Part shown: positions 12,307-21,830 of the stretch, in pieces
Position numbering within the stretch: the stretch's first letter is position 1
Layout: each line of letters begins with the position of its first letter
The notes under the pieces: generated by a model
Database searches by the model: none
Told to the model about the DNA's origin: nothing
The model's input: only the letters and a program-made list of their open reading frames with translations
Translations under genes and position numbers: made by a program
Source: Mycobacterium simiae
Lineage (GTDB): Bacteria; Actinomycetota; Actinomycetes; Mycobacteriales; Mycobacteriaceae
NCBI RefSeq assembly: GCF_010727605.1
Contig: NZ_AP022568.1
Coordinates: 5,518,001 to 5,582,000, forward strand
DNA: 64,000 nucleotides
Direction: 5' to 3'

Positions 12307-15144
12307 CTAGGCGAACGCTTCCACTGGCGGGCACGAGCACATCAGGTTGCGGTCGCCGTAGGCTCCGTCGATACGACGCACCGGCGGCCACACTTTGGGC
12401 CGGAACGCCGTCCCGAGCGGATAGGCGGCCTCTTCCCGCGTGTACGGATGATTCCAGTCGGCAACGAGCAGGCATCCGGCGGTATGCGGCGCCCCGCGCA
12501 GCGGATTGTCATCGACAGGCCAGAGTCCGGCCGCCACTTTGTCAATCTCGGCGCGGATGGCGATCATGGCGTCGCAGAACGCGTCGATCTCGTTGCGATC
12601 CTCGCTCTCGGTGGGCTCTACCATCAACGTACCGGCCACCGGGAAGCTCATGGTCGGAGCGTGAAAGCCGTAGTCCGCCAATCGCTTTGCGACATCGTCG
12701 ACCGTCACTCCGGTCGATTTGGTGATGCCACGCAGATCCAGGATGCACTCGTGGGCGACCATGCCATTGGCGCCGGTGTAGAGCACCGGGAAGTACTCGT
12801 CGAGCCGGCGGGCGATGTAGTTGGCCGACGCGATCGCGGTGAGTGAGGCCGCCCGCAGTCCGTCACCGCCCATCATCCTGATGTAGGCCCAGCTGATCGG
12901 CAGGATCGAGGCCGAGCCGTAGGGCGCCGACGAGACCGGATACCCGCCGGGCAGTTCGGGGGCGTACGGGTGACCTGGCAGGAACGGCGCCAGGTGCGCC
13001 CGCGCGGCGACGGGACCCACACCCGGCCCGCCACCACCGTGCGGGATGCAGAACGTCTTGTGCAGGTTCAAATGGCTCACGTCGCCACCGAACTTGCCCG
13101 GCCGCGCCAAACCCACCAGCGCGTTGAGGTTGGCGCCGTCGACATACACCTGGCCGCCGGCGTCGTGCACGGCCGCGCAGATCTCGGCGATGTCGTGCTC
13201 GTACACCCCGTGCGTGGACGGGTAGGTGATCATCAGGGCGGCGAGCCGGTCGGCGTGCTCGGCCGCCTTGGCTCGCAGATCGTCCAGATCGACGTCGCCG
13301 TTGTCGTGGCAACCCACCACGACCACCCGCATGCCGGCCAACGCGGCCGACGCCGCGTTGGTGCCGTGTGCGCTGGACGGGATGAGGCAGATATCGCGAT
13401 GCGCCTCGCCCCGGCTGGCGTGGTACTCGTGGATCGCCAACAAGCCCGCGTACTCGCCTTGCGAACCGGCGTTGGGTTGCAGCGACACCGCGTCGTAGCC
13501 GGTGATCGCCACCAGCCAGGTCTGTAGGTCACTGATCAGACGTCGCAGCCCCGCAGTGTCGTCGGCCGGCGCGAACGGGTGCAGCCGCGAGAACTCCGGC
13601 CAGGTGATCGGCTCCATCTCGGCCGCGGCGTTGAGCTTCATCGTGCACGACCCGAGCGGAATCATGCTGCGGTCCAAGGCGATGTCCTTGTCCGCCAGGG
13701 TCCGCAGATAGCGCATCATCGCCGTCTCGGTGCGGTATTGGGTAAATGCCGGATGGGTGAGGAACTCCGTTGTACGCGTGGCGATATCGGTGTCCGCGGG
13801 CTCTGCGGCCGACACCCCGAAGGCGTCCAGAACCTCCTCCACGTGCACGTCGGTGGTGCACTCGTCGCACGCCACCGACACGTGGTCCTTGTCGACGCGC
13901 CAAAGGTTGATGCCCTTGGCCTTCGCCTTGGCCACCACCTCGTCCGCGCAACCCGGCACATGCGCCAACACCGTGTCGAAGTAGTCGTCGTGCACCAACG
14001 CATCGCCCAGCGCGGCCGCGATGGATCGGGCATGCCGATGCACCCGGCGCGCGATGGCGCTGAGCCCGTCGGCGCCGTGGTAGCTGGCGTACATCGCGGC
14101 CATCACCGCCAGCAGCACCTGCGCGGTACAGATGTTGCTGGTGGCCTTGTCGCGGCGGATGTGCTGTTCGCGGGTCTGCAACGCCAGGCGGTAGGCCGGG
14201 GAGCCGTCGCTGTCGACCGAGACGCCGACTAGCCTGCCCGGCAGCTGCCGCGCGTGTTTGGCGTGCACCGCCAGATAGCCGGCGTGTGGACCACCGAACC
14301 CCATTGGTACACCGAATCTTTGGGAGCTACCGAAGGCGGCGTCGGCGCCGATCTCGCCGGGCGGGGTGATCAAGGTACAGGCCAGCAGGTCAGCGCCGAT
14401 CGCAACCAGCGCGCCACGCTCATGTGCCTCGGCCACCAGTCCCGACCAGTCGGTGATCCTGCCGCTGGCACCGGGCAACTGGGCGATGACACCGAAGAAG
14501 TCACCGTCGGGGAGGCCGTCGCGCAGATCGGCGGTGACGATCTCGATGCCCAACGGTCGGGCGCGCGTCGCCAGCACGGCGGCGGTCTGTGCGAAGAGGT
14601 CGACGTCGACGGCCAACCGGTTGGCACCCGCACCGCCGCGACGCGACGCCGACCGGTGCAGCAGCGTCATCGCCTCGGCGGCCGCGGTGCCCTCGTCGAG
14701 CATCGAGGCATTGGCGATCTCGAGTCCGGTCAGATCGGTGATCATGGTCTGGAAGTTCAGCAGCGCTTCCAGCCGGCCCTGGCTGATCTCCGGCTGATAA
14801 GGCGTGTATGCGGTGTACCAGGCCGGGTTCTCCAGGATGTTGCGCAACAACACCGGCGGCGTGAGGGTGTCGTAGTAGCCCTGGCCGATCATCGACACCG
14901 CCACGGTGTTGTTGTCGGCCAGCGCGCGCAGTTCGGCGAGCGCCTCGGCCTCGGTGGCCGCCGGTGGCAACGAAGCCAAGCCCGGTGCGGTCCCGTTATC
15001 GAAAAGTTTGTCCAGAATGCGGTGCGGAACCGCTTTGCCGGCCAGCTCGTCGAGCGAGCCGACGCCGATCACGTCCAGCATCGCTGAGACGGCCGCAGCG
15101 TCCGGTCCGATGTGTCGGGCCGAAAAAGGTGCTTGGGTGGGCAT
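12307..15144 (-). CDS. gcvB: Glycine dehydrogenase (decarboxylating), P-protein
   Basis: P-protein of the glycine cleavage system. It decarboxylates glycine with pyridoxal phosphate and passes the aminomethyl group to the lipoyl arm of GcvH. At 945 residues it is the fused (homodimeric) form. The PLP lysine is K696 in [14 protein letters not shown]. The ATG at 15144 is preferred because AGGAG lies five bases upstream; an in-frame ATG at 15159 has no such site. A tandem glycine riboswitch lies immediately upstream, so expression should respond to free glycine. gcvH lies about 3.4 kb away in the same orientation. No T-protein gene is in the window. Confidence 0.97.
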   Translation of the reverse strand: MPTQAPFSARHIGPDAAAVSAMLDVIGVGSLDELAGKAVPHRILDKLFDNGTAPGLASLPPAATEAEALAELRALADNNTVAVSMIGQGYYDTLTPPVLLRNILENPAWYTAYTPYQPEISQGRLEALLNFQTMITDLTGLEIANASMLDEGTAAAEAMTLLHRSASRRGGAGANRLAVDVDLFAQTAAVLATRARPLGIEIVTADLRDGLPDGDFFGVIAQLPGASGRITDWSGLVAEAHERGALVAIGADLLACTLITPPGEIGADAAFGSSQRFGVPMGFGGPHAGYLAVHAKHARQLPGRLVGVSVDSDGSPAYRLALQTREQHIRRDKATSNICTAQVLLAVMAAMYASYHGADGLSAIARRVHRHARSIAAALGDALVHDDYFDTVLAHVPGCADEVVAKAKAKGINLWRVDKDHVSVACDECTTDVHVEEVLDAFGVSAAEPADTDIATRTTEFLTHPAFTQYRTETAMMRYLRTLADKDIALDRSMIPLGSCTMKLNAAAEMEPITWPEFSRLHPFAPADDTAGLRRLISDLQTWLVAITGYDAVSLQPNAGSQGEYAGLLAIHEYHASRGEAHRDICLIPSSAHGTNAASAALAGMRVVVVGCHDNGDVDLDDLRAKAAEHADRLAALMITYPSTHGVYEHDIAEICAAVHDAGGQVYVDGANLNALVGLARPGKFGGDVSHLNLHKTFCIPHGGGGPGVGPVAARAHLAPFLPGHPYAPELPGGYPVSSAPYGSASILPISWAYIRMMGGDGLRAASLTAIASANYIARRLDEYFPVLYTGANGMVAHECILDLRGITKSTGVTVDDVAKRLADYGFHAPTMSFPVAGTLMVEPTESEDRNEIDAFCDAMIAIRAEIDKVAAGLWPVDDNPLRGAPHTAGCLLVADWNHPYTREEAAYPLGTAFRPKVWPPVRRIDGAYGDRNLMCSCPPVEAFA

Positions 15145-15180
15145 CGGTACTCCTGACATAGGCAGAGGGACTAATGGCCC

Positions 15181-15392
15181 TCCCCCTCTGTCCTCCACCC
15201 AGTCACCGGGCGCCTGAGAGATTCGGCGCGTAGTCCCCCCATGCGCCTTTCCCCATCGGCGGGTGGACCATGACGGTCGCACCGCTTTCCAGAGGCATCG
15301 CCACCGATACGCGGTCCTGGTGCCTGAGAGGTTGACGGAGAGGTATTGCTCCTTCGGCGTCCGTGACTGGCGGCCACGAAACTCTCCCGCGC
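15181..15392 (-). promoter_or_regulatory. Tandem glycine riboswitch in the gcvB leader
   Basis: Two glycine aptamers in series on the - strand, 5' to 3'. The first begins at GCGGGAGAG (about 15390) and contains CGCCGAAGGAGCAA and CTCTCAGGC followed by a GGACCG segment. The second, from about 15290, contains CTCTGGAAAG, GCCGATGGGGAAA, a second CTCTCAGGC and a closing GGACAGAGGGG. These are the conserved core elements of the class (Rfam glycine riboswitch), in the expected double arrangement. The element ends about 40 bases before the gcvB start. Bacterial glycine riboswitches ahead of gcv genes usually turn expression on when glycine is abundant. Confidence 0.93.
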
Positions 15393-15441
15393 GGGCTCGA
15401 TGCGGAGTCGAGTTTACCCTCCAGTAACCCGAAAAACGGGC

Positions 15442-16074
15442 TTATCCGATTTTGCGGTCGCGATGTTTGCGCCGGGAGGCCAACTCGTCCTCCGGTGCCG
15501 CAATCGACTCGCCGCCGTCCGCGCGCTCACCTGGGAAATCGGCGATCACGCCGGTCAGCTCGCGCATCGCGCCGGACACCGCGATGCCGAACACGCCCTG
15601 CCCACCCTGCAGCAGGTCGACCACTTCTTCGGCCGACGTGCACTCGTAAACGGTGGTGCCGTCGGAGAACAGGGTGATGTTGGCTAGGTCCTCGACCCCA
15701 CGCTGGCGCAGGTGGTCGACCGCGACCCTGATGTTGTGCAGCGAGATGCCGGTGTCCAGCAGCCGCTTGACAATCTTGAGCACCAAGATGTCCTTGAAGG
15801 AGTACAGGCGTTGGCTGCCGGACCCCGCCGCGCTCCGAATCGAGGGCACTACCAGCGAGGTGCGCGCCCAATAGTCCAGCTGACGGTAGGTGATCCCGGC
15901 GATCTGGCACGCACTGGGACCCCGGTAGCCGACCAGCTCGTCGGGCACCGAGTCGTCAGGAAACAGCCCCGGCTGCACGGGTCCGCTGGCCACGGTGATG
16001 CTCGGCTCACCTGGGTTCGCGGCATCCGCGTGGCCGGCAAGATCCAGCTGTTCTTGGCGTGGCCGGTCGCTCAC
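15442..16074 (-). CDS. resR: MerR family transcriptional regulator, ResR/McdR (Rv1830) homologue
   Basis: Cytosolic MerR-like DNA-binding protein of 210 residues. The winged helix-turn-helix lies at about residues 45-110 (ITYRQLDYWARTSLVVPS is typical of the family), followed by a dimerisation and regulatory region. The orthologue Rv1830 controls cell growth and division genes, and its mutations in clinical isolates have been tied to antibiotic resilience. The GTG at 16074 is preferred because GAGAGGA lies about six bases upstream; an in-frame start at 16107 would add 11 residues. It sits between gcvB and the BFN gene, with its own promoter region upstream. Confidence 0.87.
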   Translation of the reverse strand: MSDRPRQEQLDLAGHADAANPGEPSITVASGPVQPGLFPDDSVPDELVGYRGPSACQIAGITYRQLDYWARTSLVVPSIRSAAGSGSQRLYSFKDILVLKIVKRLLDTGISLHNIRVAVDHLRQRGVEDLANITLFSDGTTVYECTSAEEVVDLLQGGQGVFGIAVSGAMRELTGVIADFPGERADGGESIAAPEDELASRRKHRDRKIG

Positions 16075-16260
16075 AGTGGTTCCTCTCGCCGATCGCGCTC
16101 TTGTCACTAGCTGCGTCCATTGGCTGCCTGCACAGCCACGTTGGCTAAGGCCCGAGTGCTAGAGAGCTTACGCCGTTCGATCGCTGCCGTGCCTTAACTC
16201 GCTCTCAAAGTATGGCCGCCGCGACGGCGAGGGGCGCGCTATCCGTCAGGCGTGTCGACA

Positions 16261-16410
16261 TCACAGTGTCAGATGAGACGCATCCGTGATGTCAATGTCC
16301 AGGTTGTCCGGGATGTCGGGGATGTCGGGGATGTCGGGGACGTCCAGGTCCAGCCTTAACGCGTCCAGCCTAACGCCTGGCCGCCGTCCGCTGACCCGCA
16401 ACTTCGTCAC
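16261..16410 (-). CDS. Candidate 49-residue protein with LD/PDI repeats
   Basis: Small reading frame that I propose from the sequence. The GTG at 16410 has GGAG six bases upstream (GGAGCGCGTC then GTG), and the TGA is at 16261-16263. The product starts basic (TKLRVSGRRPG) and continues as an alternating acidic/hydrophobic run with repeated LD pairs and three PDI units, ending in LTL. It begins 27 bp after the BFN gene stop, so it could be co-transcribed. The PDI repeats come from a 9-bp tandem repeat whose length is in phase with codons. I recognise no family. It may instead be part of the resR leader. Confidence 0.4.
   Translation of the reverse strand: MTKLRVSGRRPGVRLDALRLDLDVPDIPDIPDIPDNLDIDITDASHLTL
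16311..16346. repeat. 9-bp tandem repeat (GGATGTCGG)
   Basis: Three perfect copies of GGATGTCGG start at 16311, 16320 and 16329, with a degraded fourth copy (GGACGTCC) after them and looser copies before. A related duplication (GTCCAGCC-TAACGC) follows at about 16350-16376. The array lies upstream of resR and inside the small candidate frame at 16261-16410. The unit is a multiple of three, so changes in copy number would keep that frame open. Confidence 0.85.
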
Positions 16411-16437
16411 GACGCGCTCCGTGGTTCGCGGTTGGGC

Positions 16438-16932
16438 TCAGGTGGCCTTGAAATCGTCAGGAGACACGCTGTCGAGAAACTCCTTGAACTTCTCCACTTC
16501 GTCCTCACGCACCGCGCTGTTGGAGTCTTCGTCGCTTTCGTCCGGAATCAGCAGACCCGCCTGGGCCAGCACGGCTTCCTCGACGTAGATAGGGACGCCG
16601 ACGCGCAACGCGATCGCCACCGAATCCGACGGACGCGCGGACACGGTGATGTTGCGGTCAAACACCAGGTCAGCGTAGAAGGTGCCTTCCTGCAGGTCGA
16701 CGATCCGCACTTCTTTGAGCGAATGTCCAAGCGCCGCAATCAGATCGCGGATCAGGTCATGGGTCAGCGGGCGGGGCGGTTCGACGCCTTGCTGTTCGAG
16801 CGCGATGGCGGCAGCCTCGGACTGCCCGATCCAAATCGGCAGGTAACGGTCACCGTTGGCCTCGCGCAGCAACAGCACCGGCTGGTTCTGCGGCTGCTCG
16901 ACGCGAATGCCGACAACACGTACTTCACCCAT
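16438..16932 (-). CDS. Bifunctional nuclease (BFN/DUF151) family protein
   Basis: Protein of 164 residues, the same length as Rv1829. It is a DUF151/BFN single-domain protein: the core runs from about residue 10 to 130 and contains LPIWIGQSEA and RPSDSVAIALR, typical of the family. It has an acidic tail. The family is named after a plant protein with nuclease activity; the bacterial function is not settled. The ATG at 16932 has GGAGGG nine bases upstream and matches the family start, so the upstream in-frame start at 16974 is rejected. It lies between the two MerR-type regulators, an order conserved in mycobacteria. Confidence 0.9.
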   Translation of the reverse strand: MGEVRVVGIRVEQPQNQPVLLLREANGDRYLPIWIGQSEAAAIALEQQGVEPPRPLTHDLIRDLIAALGHSLKEVRIVDLQEGTFYADLVFDRNITVSARPSDSVAIALRVGVPIYVEEAVLAQAGLLIPDESDEDSNSAVREDEVEKFKEFLDSVSPDDFKAT

Positions 16933-17049
16933 TTGTGTCTGCCCTCCGCATATGCCGCCGTGTCCGACTCTCACTCAGCGCGACGACCCGATGGTCCACC
17001 GTCCCTCTGCGTGCCGCCGAACACCAAGCTGTTCAACGAAGTCTAGTCC

Positions 17050-17790
17050 TCAGCGTCGCAGAACGTCGCGAACGGCCGACTTGATCAGCGACGTGTGCAA
17101 GGTAATTGCCAGCGCGGCCACCTCACGCGCCAGCTCGTCGGCGCGATCGCGGGCGCCGGCCTTGTCGGCCTTCATCAACGGCCCGGCGATCTGGGCGATC
17201 AAATCGGACTGCCGGTCGGCGGCCGACCGGAAGGCACGCAAATGCCGCGGTTCGACACCGTAGTCGGACAACGCCCGGGCGCATTGCAAGATCACCACGG
17301 TGTGCTCGTCGAAAAACCCGCCCGGGCCGCGGCTGATCACCCCGGCTTTGAGCAGGGCGGTGAGCAGGTCTTCGTCAACCCCGGAACGTTCCAACACCTC
17401 TTCGCGACTCAACCGCACGCGGGTGGGCGCAACCGCGGCGGCATCGGGCGTGGGTGCGGTGTCGCCATCGGTGACCGACACCAATCGTGGTACGCCATAA
17501 GGCGATCCGAAGGGCGGCAACTCGCCGTCGGGCTGGGCGTCCAGCTGTGCCCGGATCACTTTCAGCGGCAGGTAGTGGTCGCGCTGTGCGGTGAGGATGA
17601 AACGTAACCGCGCGCAGTCGTACGCGGTGAATCTGCGGTATCCCGACGCGGCACGCTGGGGCGTCACCAGTCCTTCGGCTTCCAAGAAACGAATCTTGGA
17701 AATCGTGACATCGGGGAAATCCGGCCTCAGCAGATCCAAGACCGCCCCAATCGACATCCCGGCCAGGGCCGAGCTATCGGGTGCGCTCAC
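17050..17790 (-). CDS. MerR family transcriptional regulator (Rv1828 homologue)
   Basis: DNA-binding regulator of 246 residues. The MerR-type winged helix-turn-helix is at about residues 8-80 ([20 protein letters not shown], then the wing region ending in [11 protein letters not shown]). A linker of low conservation follows at about 85-125, and then a C-terminal helical dimerisation/effector domain. The GTG start at 17790 shares one base with the garA stop codon (TAGTG), so it is coupled to garA. Structural work on Rv1828 shows MerR-like DNA binding; its ligand is unknown. The conserved adjacency to garA suggests a role near glycine and central-carbon regulation. Confidence 0.92.
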   Translation of the reverse strand: MSAPDSSALAGMSIGAVLDLLRPDFPDVTISKIRFLEAEGLVTPQRAASGYRRFTAYDCARLRFILTAQRDHYLPLKVIRAQLDAQPDGELPPFGSPYGVPRLVSVTDGDTAPTPDAAAVAPTRVRLSREEVLERSGVDEDLLTALLKAGVISRGPGGFFDEHTVVILQCARALSDYGVEPRHLRAFRSAADRQSDLIAQIAGPLMKADKAGARDRADELAREVAALAITLHTSLIKSAVRDVLRR

Positions 17791-18272
17791 TAGCCTCCAG
17801 ATCCCCCATTGTCATCACCCTTGGGGCCGGTCAAAAACACCAGCCGGAACTTGCCGATCTGTACCTCGTCACCGTTAGCCAGCACCGCGGAGTCGACCGG
17901 CTCGCGATTGACGTAGGTGCCGTTGAGGCTACCCACATCCACCACGTGGAATTCGTTGTTTTCCAACCTGAATTCGGCGTGGCGGCGGCTGACCGTGACG
18001 TCGTCGAGGAAGATGTCGCTGTCCGGATGCCGGCCCGCCGAGGTGATGGGCTGGTCGAGGAGGAAGCGCGACCCCGCGTTAGGGCCTCGTTTGACCACCA
18101 GCAACGCCGAGCCGGCCGGCAGTCCCTCGACCCCGGAGACCGTGCTCTCGGCGCCCGACTGGGCCGGCGCGTCCAATTCGTTGAGGAAGTCGGCGCGAAA
18201 GACCGAAGTCGTTTCCACGGTGACTTCGTCAGAAGTCTGGTCTTGCGAACTTCCTGAGTCCATGTCCGTCAC
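17790..18272 (-). CDS. garA: GarA, FHA-domain regulator of glutamate/2-oxoglutarate metabolism
   Basis: Cytosolic phospho-switch protein of 160 residues. Unphosphorylated GarA binds and controls 2-oxoglutarate decarboxylase, glutamate dehydrogenase and glutamate synthase. Phosphorylation of the N-terminal ETTSVF motif by PknG or PknB makes the FHA domain bind its own tail and shuts this off. Both threonines are present here as T21 and T22, in the same positions as in M. tuberculosis. The FHA domain (about residues 55-145) has [15 protein letters not shown] and NGTYVN. The GTG at 18272 has GAGGAG upstream. The next gene overlaps its stop by one base. Confidence 0.97.
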   Translation of the reverse strand: MTDMDSGSSQDQTSDEVTVETTSVFRADFLNELDAPAQSGAESTVSGVEGLPAGSALLVVKRGPNAGSRFLLDQPITSAGRHPDSDIFLDDVTVSRRHAEFRLENNEFHVVDVGSLNGTYVNREPVDSAVLANGDEVQIGKFRLVFLTGPKGDDNGGSGG

Positions 18273-18531
18273 CCGCTGCTCCTCACTGGCCGCTGTGGCG
18301 TTGTCTGACCGGGCCGTTCGGCCGGCTTCCCCACTAGGTTGTCGACCCTGTTTTGCCGATTACTGCCTTTTGACGCTGTTGTGTTGACCGTACCGCGCGG
18401 GGGTCGCGAATGCGCCAACCACCGGCAGGATCGAAAACCGATTGGTCGGCCGGCCCCCGTTGCCCCACTGCACGCCGTGTCGTGACAGATGCTGCGGCCA
18501 CCGGCGGGGCTGGCAGGGACATTAGCAACCG

Positions 18532-18927
18532 TCACTCGGTCAGCGTGCCGCGGTAGGCCTCGGCATCCAGCAGAGCCGAAATCGTCGCTGCCAACTCCCC
18601 GCCATCGGAGACCTGGACGTCGACCAGCCAGCCGTCGCCGTAGGGATCGGAGTTGACCAGCTGTGGGCTGCCCTCCAGATCATCGTTGACCGCGATCACC
18701 GTGCCGGTCACCGGTGCGTACAAGTCGGACACGGATTTCGTCGACTCGACCTCGCCGAACGATTCGCCCGCGGTCACCTGGGCGCCCACCTCGGGCAACT
18801 GGACGAAGACGACGTCGCCCAGTGCCGATTGTGCAAAGTCGGTGATCCCGACCCGCACGGTATCGCCACCGCTTTGGCGAACCCACTCATGTTCGGCGGT
18901 GTAGTGCAGGTCGGCCGGGATATCGCT
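18532..18927 (-). CDS. gcvH: Glycine cleavage system H protein
   Basis: Lipoyl carrier of the glycine cleavage system. It shuttles the aminomethyl intermediate from GcvB to the T-protein and reducing equivalents to the L-protein. With the GTG start at 18927 it has 131 residues, close to the 134 of M. tuberculosis. The lipoylated lysine is K64 in [13 protein letters not shown] lies just upstream of this GTG. An ATG at 18960 overlaps the preceding stop codon (ATGA) and would add 11 residues; it is a real alternative because of translational coupling. garA follows after about 260 bp. Confidence 0.94.
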   Translation of the reverse strand, partial: SDIPADLHYTAEHEWVRQSGGDTVRVGITDFAQSALGDVVFVQLPEVGAQVTAGESFGEVESTKSVSDLYAPVTGTVIAVNDDLEGSPQLVNSDPYGDGWLVDVQVSDGGELAATISALLDAEAYRGTLTE

Positions 18928-18956
18928 CACGGGAATCCTGTTCTGGTCGGTGTGGC

Positions 18957-19832
18957 TCACTTGACGGGCTGAGCGTATTGGTGGGGTTTTGGTTGTCGCA
19001 AGGTGCGCACATCCACGTGGTCACTCTGCTGCACCGACATCCGGCCACCGACGCGCTTGATGCTGTCCTCGGCGCCGCCCGGAATGTTCATGGCCGCGGC
19101 CAGCGTGGGTGGATCACCAATCGCCAGAATCGAATACGGCGGCGACAGGGTCTTGGTGTCGAGGGTCAGCGAGCCGGCCGAGCCGACCACCCAGGTGTCG
19201 ACACCGACCCGCACGGACTCGCGTCCGCCGTTGATCTCGATCGCTTCGGCGCCGGCGGCCCGCAACTCATTGATCACGTCCAGCATCACCTCGGGTGACA
19301 CACCGGGGCCGGGGTCTTCGATGGTGATGGTGACGCCGGGGCCAGTAGCGCCCACTGCGCCGACCAGAATGGACAGCGCGGCCAGCCGAGCCTGCGCGTT
19401 CTTGATCGCGGCCTGGTCGTTATTACCGGACGCCTGTAGGGCATTCAACGTGTTCTGCAGTTCGGTGACTTCGCTATTCAGTGTGGCCTCGCGCTGGCGC
19501 AGCGAGTCCAGCAACACCAGCAGGTCCGCCGGGCGCGCCGTGTCCAGGGAGTCGCCGGACCGCGTCTGCCGGACCTGGGTAACGATGGCGATGCCCAGGA
19601 CGAGGCACAGCAGGACCGCCAGGCTGCCGAACATCAGCCGCGACCGGCCACCGCGCAGCAGGCCGGACAAGCCGGTGCGGCGCACCGGTCCGATCTCGGG
19701 ACGCGGGCTGTGGTCGGGCAATTCGTGGCGGCCGTGCGGCGCCCCGGCCTCCGTGTCGGCCCGCGAATCGTCGTGCCGCGCTGGGGCGTCACGACTTTCT
19801 TCGGCCGCCCCGGACGGCTGATCCTGGCTCAA
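18957..19832 (-). CDS. DUF881 membrane protein (Rv1825 homologue)
   Basis: Protein of 291 residues. A polar N-terminal cytosolic segment (about 1-60) is followed by one transmembrane helix at about 62-86, a short coiled-coil-like stretch ([15 protein letters not shown]) and a DUF881 domain (about 120-285). It is one of two DUF881 paralogues here. DUF881 proteins are restricted to Gram-positives and resemble the actinobacterial division regulators CwsA/CrgA-type neighbours only in topology; their function is not established. The arrangement DUF881, small basic protein, DUF881, CDP-alcohol phosphatidyltransferase is conserved in actinobacteria. Its stop overlaps the longer gcvH start. Confidence 0.88.
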   Translation of the reverse strand: MSQDQPSGAAEESRDAPARHDDSRADTEAGAPHGRHELPDHSPRPEIGPVRRTGLSGLLRGGRSRLMFGSLAVLLCLVLGIAIVTQVRQTRSGDSLDTARPADLLVLLDSLRQREATLNSEVTELQNTLNALQASGNNDQAAIKNAQARLAALSILVGAVGATGPGVTITIEDPGPGVSPEVMLDVINELRAAGAEAIEINGGRESVRVGVDTWVVGSAGSLTLDTKTLSPPYSILAIGDPPTLAAAMNIPGGAEDSIKRVGGRMSVQQSDHVDVRTLRQPKPHQYAQPVK

Positions 19833-19855
19833 GCTGACCCCATCTCGCTATGCTC

Positions 19856-20188
19856 CTACGCTCCGAAGAGGCGGCGCCGCAGGGCGGCGGCATTGCCGAA
19901 GATCCGGATGCCCAACACGACGATGATGGCCGTCGACAGCTGCGTGCCGACGCCCAACTGGTCGCCGACGTAGACGATCAGCGCCGCCACGAAGACGTTG
20001 AACACGAACGACACGACGAAGACCTTGGGATCGAAGATTCGCTCCAGATAGGCGCGCAGGCCGCCGAAAACCGCGTCCAGCGCCGCGACCACGGCGATGG
20101 GTAGGTACGGCTGAACGATCTCGGGCACGGCGGGGTGGAAAACCAACCCCAGCACGATGCCGACCGCCAGCGCCGCGATACCGATCAT
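19856..20188 (-). CDS. Small basic membrane protein (DUF1290/Sbp family)
   Basis: Protein of 110 residues with three hydrophobic segments (about 1-20, 28-48 and 58-80), homologous to Rv1824. The DUF1290/small basic protein family is found in Gram-positive bacteria between DUF881 genes, often near cell-division genes. The function is unknown. The ATG at 20188 is chosen because GGGAG lies eight bases upstream. A longer start at 20233 would overlap the preceding gene by 14 bp and add a polar leader. Conserved context suggests that it works with the two DUF881 proteins in the membrane, which is inference. Confidence 0.87.
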   Translation of the reverse strand: MIGIAALAVGIVLGLVFHPAVPEIVQPYLPIAVVAALDAVFGGLRAYLERIFDPKVFVVSFVFNVFVAALIVYVGDQLGVGTQLSTAIIVVLGIRIFGNAAALRRRLFGA

Positions 20189-20219
20189 GCGCGGGCTCCC
20201 GGCCGGGGCAGCTGTGTTG

Positions 20220-21146
20220 TCACGAAGGCCCAATCTCCTTGGCGAACTTGACTTCTCGAATCGATCCGGCTGGCAATGAGAGACCGTCGGAGACGGTCAC
20301 CGTGATGCCAACACCGTAGGAAACCTCTAGCAGCCTAAGCCGCTGCAACCCGGGACTGTTGTCGAACACGTCGCGCATCGCGTGCGGCGGCCCCACGGCG
20401 AGAATCGTGTAGGGGCTGCTGGTGGGGTTGTTGTCGACCAGGATCGCGCCGCCGGCCTGGCGGATGGTCACGTTGGGCCCGATGCGCACACCGCCGACCG
20501 AAATGGCCTCGGCACCGCTGGCCCACAACGAGTTGACGACGAGCTGCAGGTCGCGATCCAAGATGATTTGCCGACTGCCGTTCACCCGTTGCTTGGACAC
20601 GTCGGACAGGTTCGGGCTGGCGCCGGGATCGGTCACCTTGACGGTCAGGCCGGGGCCGAGGATCGCGGTGCTGGCCGCTGCCAGGCTCAGCCCGTCCAGT
20701 TGGCTGAGCAGCCGCTGGCCTTCAGCGTCGTCGGCCAGCGCGAGTCGCTGCACGTCGTCGACCCGGCGCGACAGCATGCTGCGTCGCTGAGCGAGCTTGG
20801 TCGCGGCGTCTTCGGTCGCTCGCACGCTACGCGCCAGCAGCTGCTGTGCGGTGCGCACGCCGGGTTCCACCGAACGTGCTTGTGCGACTGCGGCGGCGAA
20901 CACGGTGGCAACCAGCATGGCCGCCAGAGCCTGCCATAGCCAGCTGAACACGCGGGCCCGCCCGACCGGTGGTGCGGCGGCATCGGCCCGCCGTTCGGCG
21001 GCGGCGGCGTAACCGGGATCGAGGTGCTCCGAGAGCAGGGCCCGCAGCAGGGACGGAACCGGGATGAGCGTCGGGCTCGCCGCCGCGTGCGCGCTGCGGC
21101 CCGCGTTCGGATCGTAGCCGCCCAGCAGGCGATCCGGTTCAGCCAT
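20220..21146 (-). CDS. DUF881 membrane protein (Rv1823 homologue)
   Basis: Second DUF881 protein, 308 residues. It has a cytosolic N-terminus, one transmembrane helix at about residues 70-92, a predicted coiled coil at about 95-145 ([18 protein letters not shown]) and an external DUF881 domain at about 150-300. The ATG at 21146 overlaps the end of pgsA2 by eight bases, indicating coupling; a start two codons earlier is possible. The function is unknown. It belongs to one transcription unit with pgsA2 upstream and the small basic protein downstream. Confidence 0.88.
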   Translation of the reverse strand: MAEPDRLLGGYDPNAGRSAHAAASPTLIPVPSLLRALLSEHLDPGYAAAAERRADAAAPPVGRARVFSWLWQALAAMLVATVFAAAVAQARSVEPGVRTAQQLLARSVRATEDAATKLAQRRSMLSRRVDDVQRLALADDAEGQRLLSQLDGLSLAAASTAILGPGLTVKVTDPGASPNLSDVSKQRVNGSRQIILDRDLQLVVNSLWASGAEAISVGGVRIGPNVTIRQAGGAILVDNNPTSSPYTILAVGPPHAMRDVFDNSPGLQRLRLLEVSYGVGITVTVSDGLSLPAGSIREVKFAKEIGPS

Positions 21147-21750
21147 GATCAACCGCCCGGGTGACCTTCGGCAGTTGGCGCAGCACCATCACCATCTGGA
21201 CCGCGTACAGGACGAACGACCACAGGTAGGCGTACAGACCCCAGATCAGAAAACCCCACCCGCAGGCGCCGATGACGCGGCTCCACAATGCGTTCCACGT
21301 ACCCAGCAAAACGAGCGGAAAGCCGGACATCAAGGCGAACGTGGCCGCTTTGCCGACATAGGTGACGGGCAGCGCCGTCAACCCACGGCTGCGCAGTAGG
21401 GGCAACGTGGCGGCCAGCAGCCCGTCGCGCACCAGCAACGTGACCACGAACCACCACGGCACGATGCCGCTCAGCGCCAGCACGACGGGCACCGTCACCA
21501 TGTAGAGGCGGTCGACCGCAGGGTCCAGCAGGACACCGAGCCGCGACGACTGGTTCAGCGTGCGCGCAATTTTGCCGTCGGCCCAATCGGAGGCGCCGCT
21601 GAACATCAGGATCGCCACGGCCCACCCATTGGCGTGCGCGAATACCAGCAGATAGATGAACACGGGGATGAGCAGCAGACGGACGGCGCTCAACGCGTTG
21701 GGCACGGTCAGCACCCGGTCTGGCGGCTCCTGCTCCATGAGCCGTGACAT
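21139..21750 (-). CDS. pgsA2: CDP-alcohol phosphatidyltransferase (PgsA2)
   Basis: Integral membrane enzyme of phospholipid synthesis, 203 residues. The complete catalytic motif D-G-x2-A-R-x8-G-x3-D-x3-D is present at D58, G59, A62, R63, G72, D76 and D80. Four to six hydrophobic segments are visible. The Rv1822 orthologue is annotated as a phosphatidylglycerophosphate or cardiolipin synthase-type enzyme; the exact acceptor is not resolved by sequence. It opens an operon that continues with the DUF881 genes, and secA2 lies 80 bp upstream in the same direction. Confidence 0.93.
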   Translation of the reverse strand: MSRLMEQEPPDRVLTVPNALSAVRLLLIPVFIYLLVFAHANGWAVAILMFSGASDWADGKIARTLNQSSRLGVLLDPAVDRLYMVTVPVVLALSGIVPWWFVVTLLVRDGLLAATLPLLRSRGLTALPVTYVGKAATFALMSGFPLVLLGTWNALWSRVIGACGWGFLIWGLYAYLWSFVLYAVQMVMVLRQLPKVTRAVDHG

Positions 21751-21830
21751 TAGCCCGCTGACGATGCAGTCCGCGATGCGGACTGAGGAGGGGCTACCCC
21801 AACCGCGAAGCGGCGAGACGGGCTAGCGGG

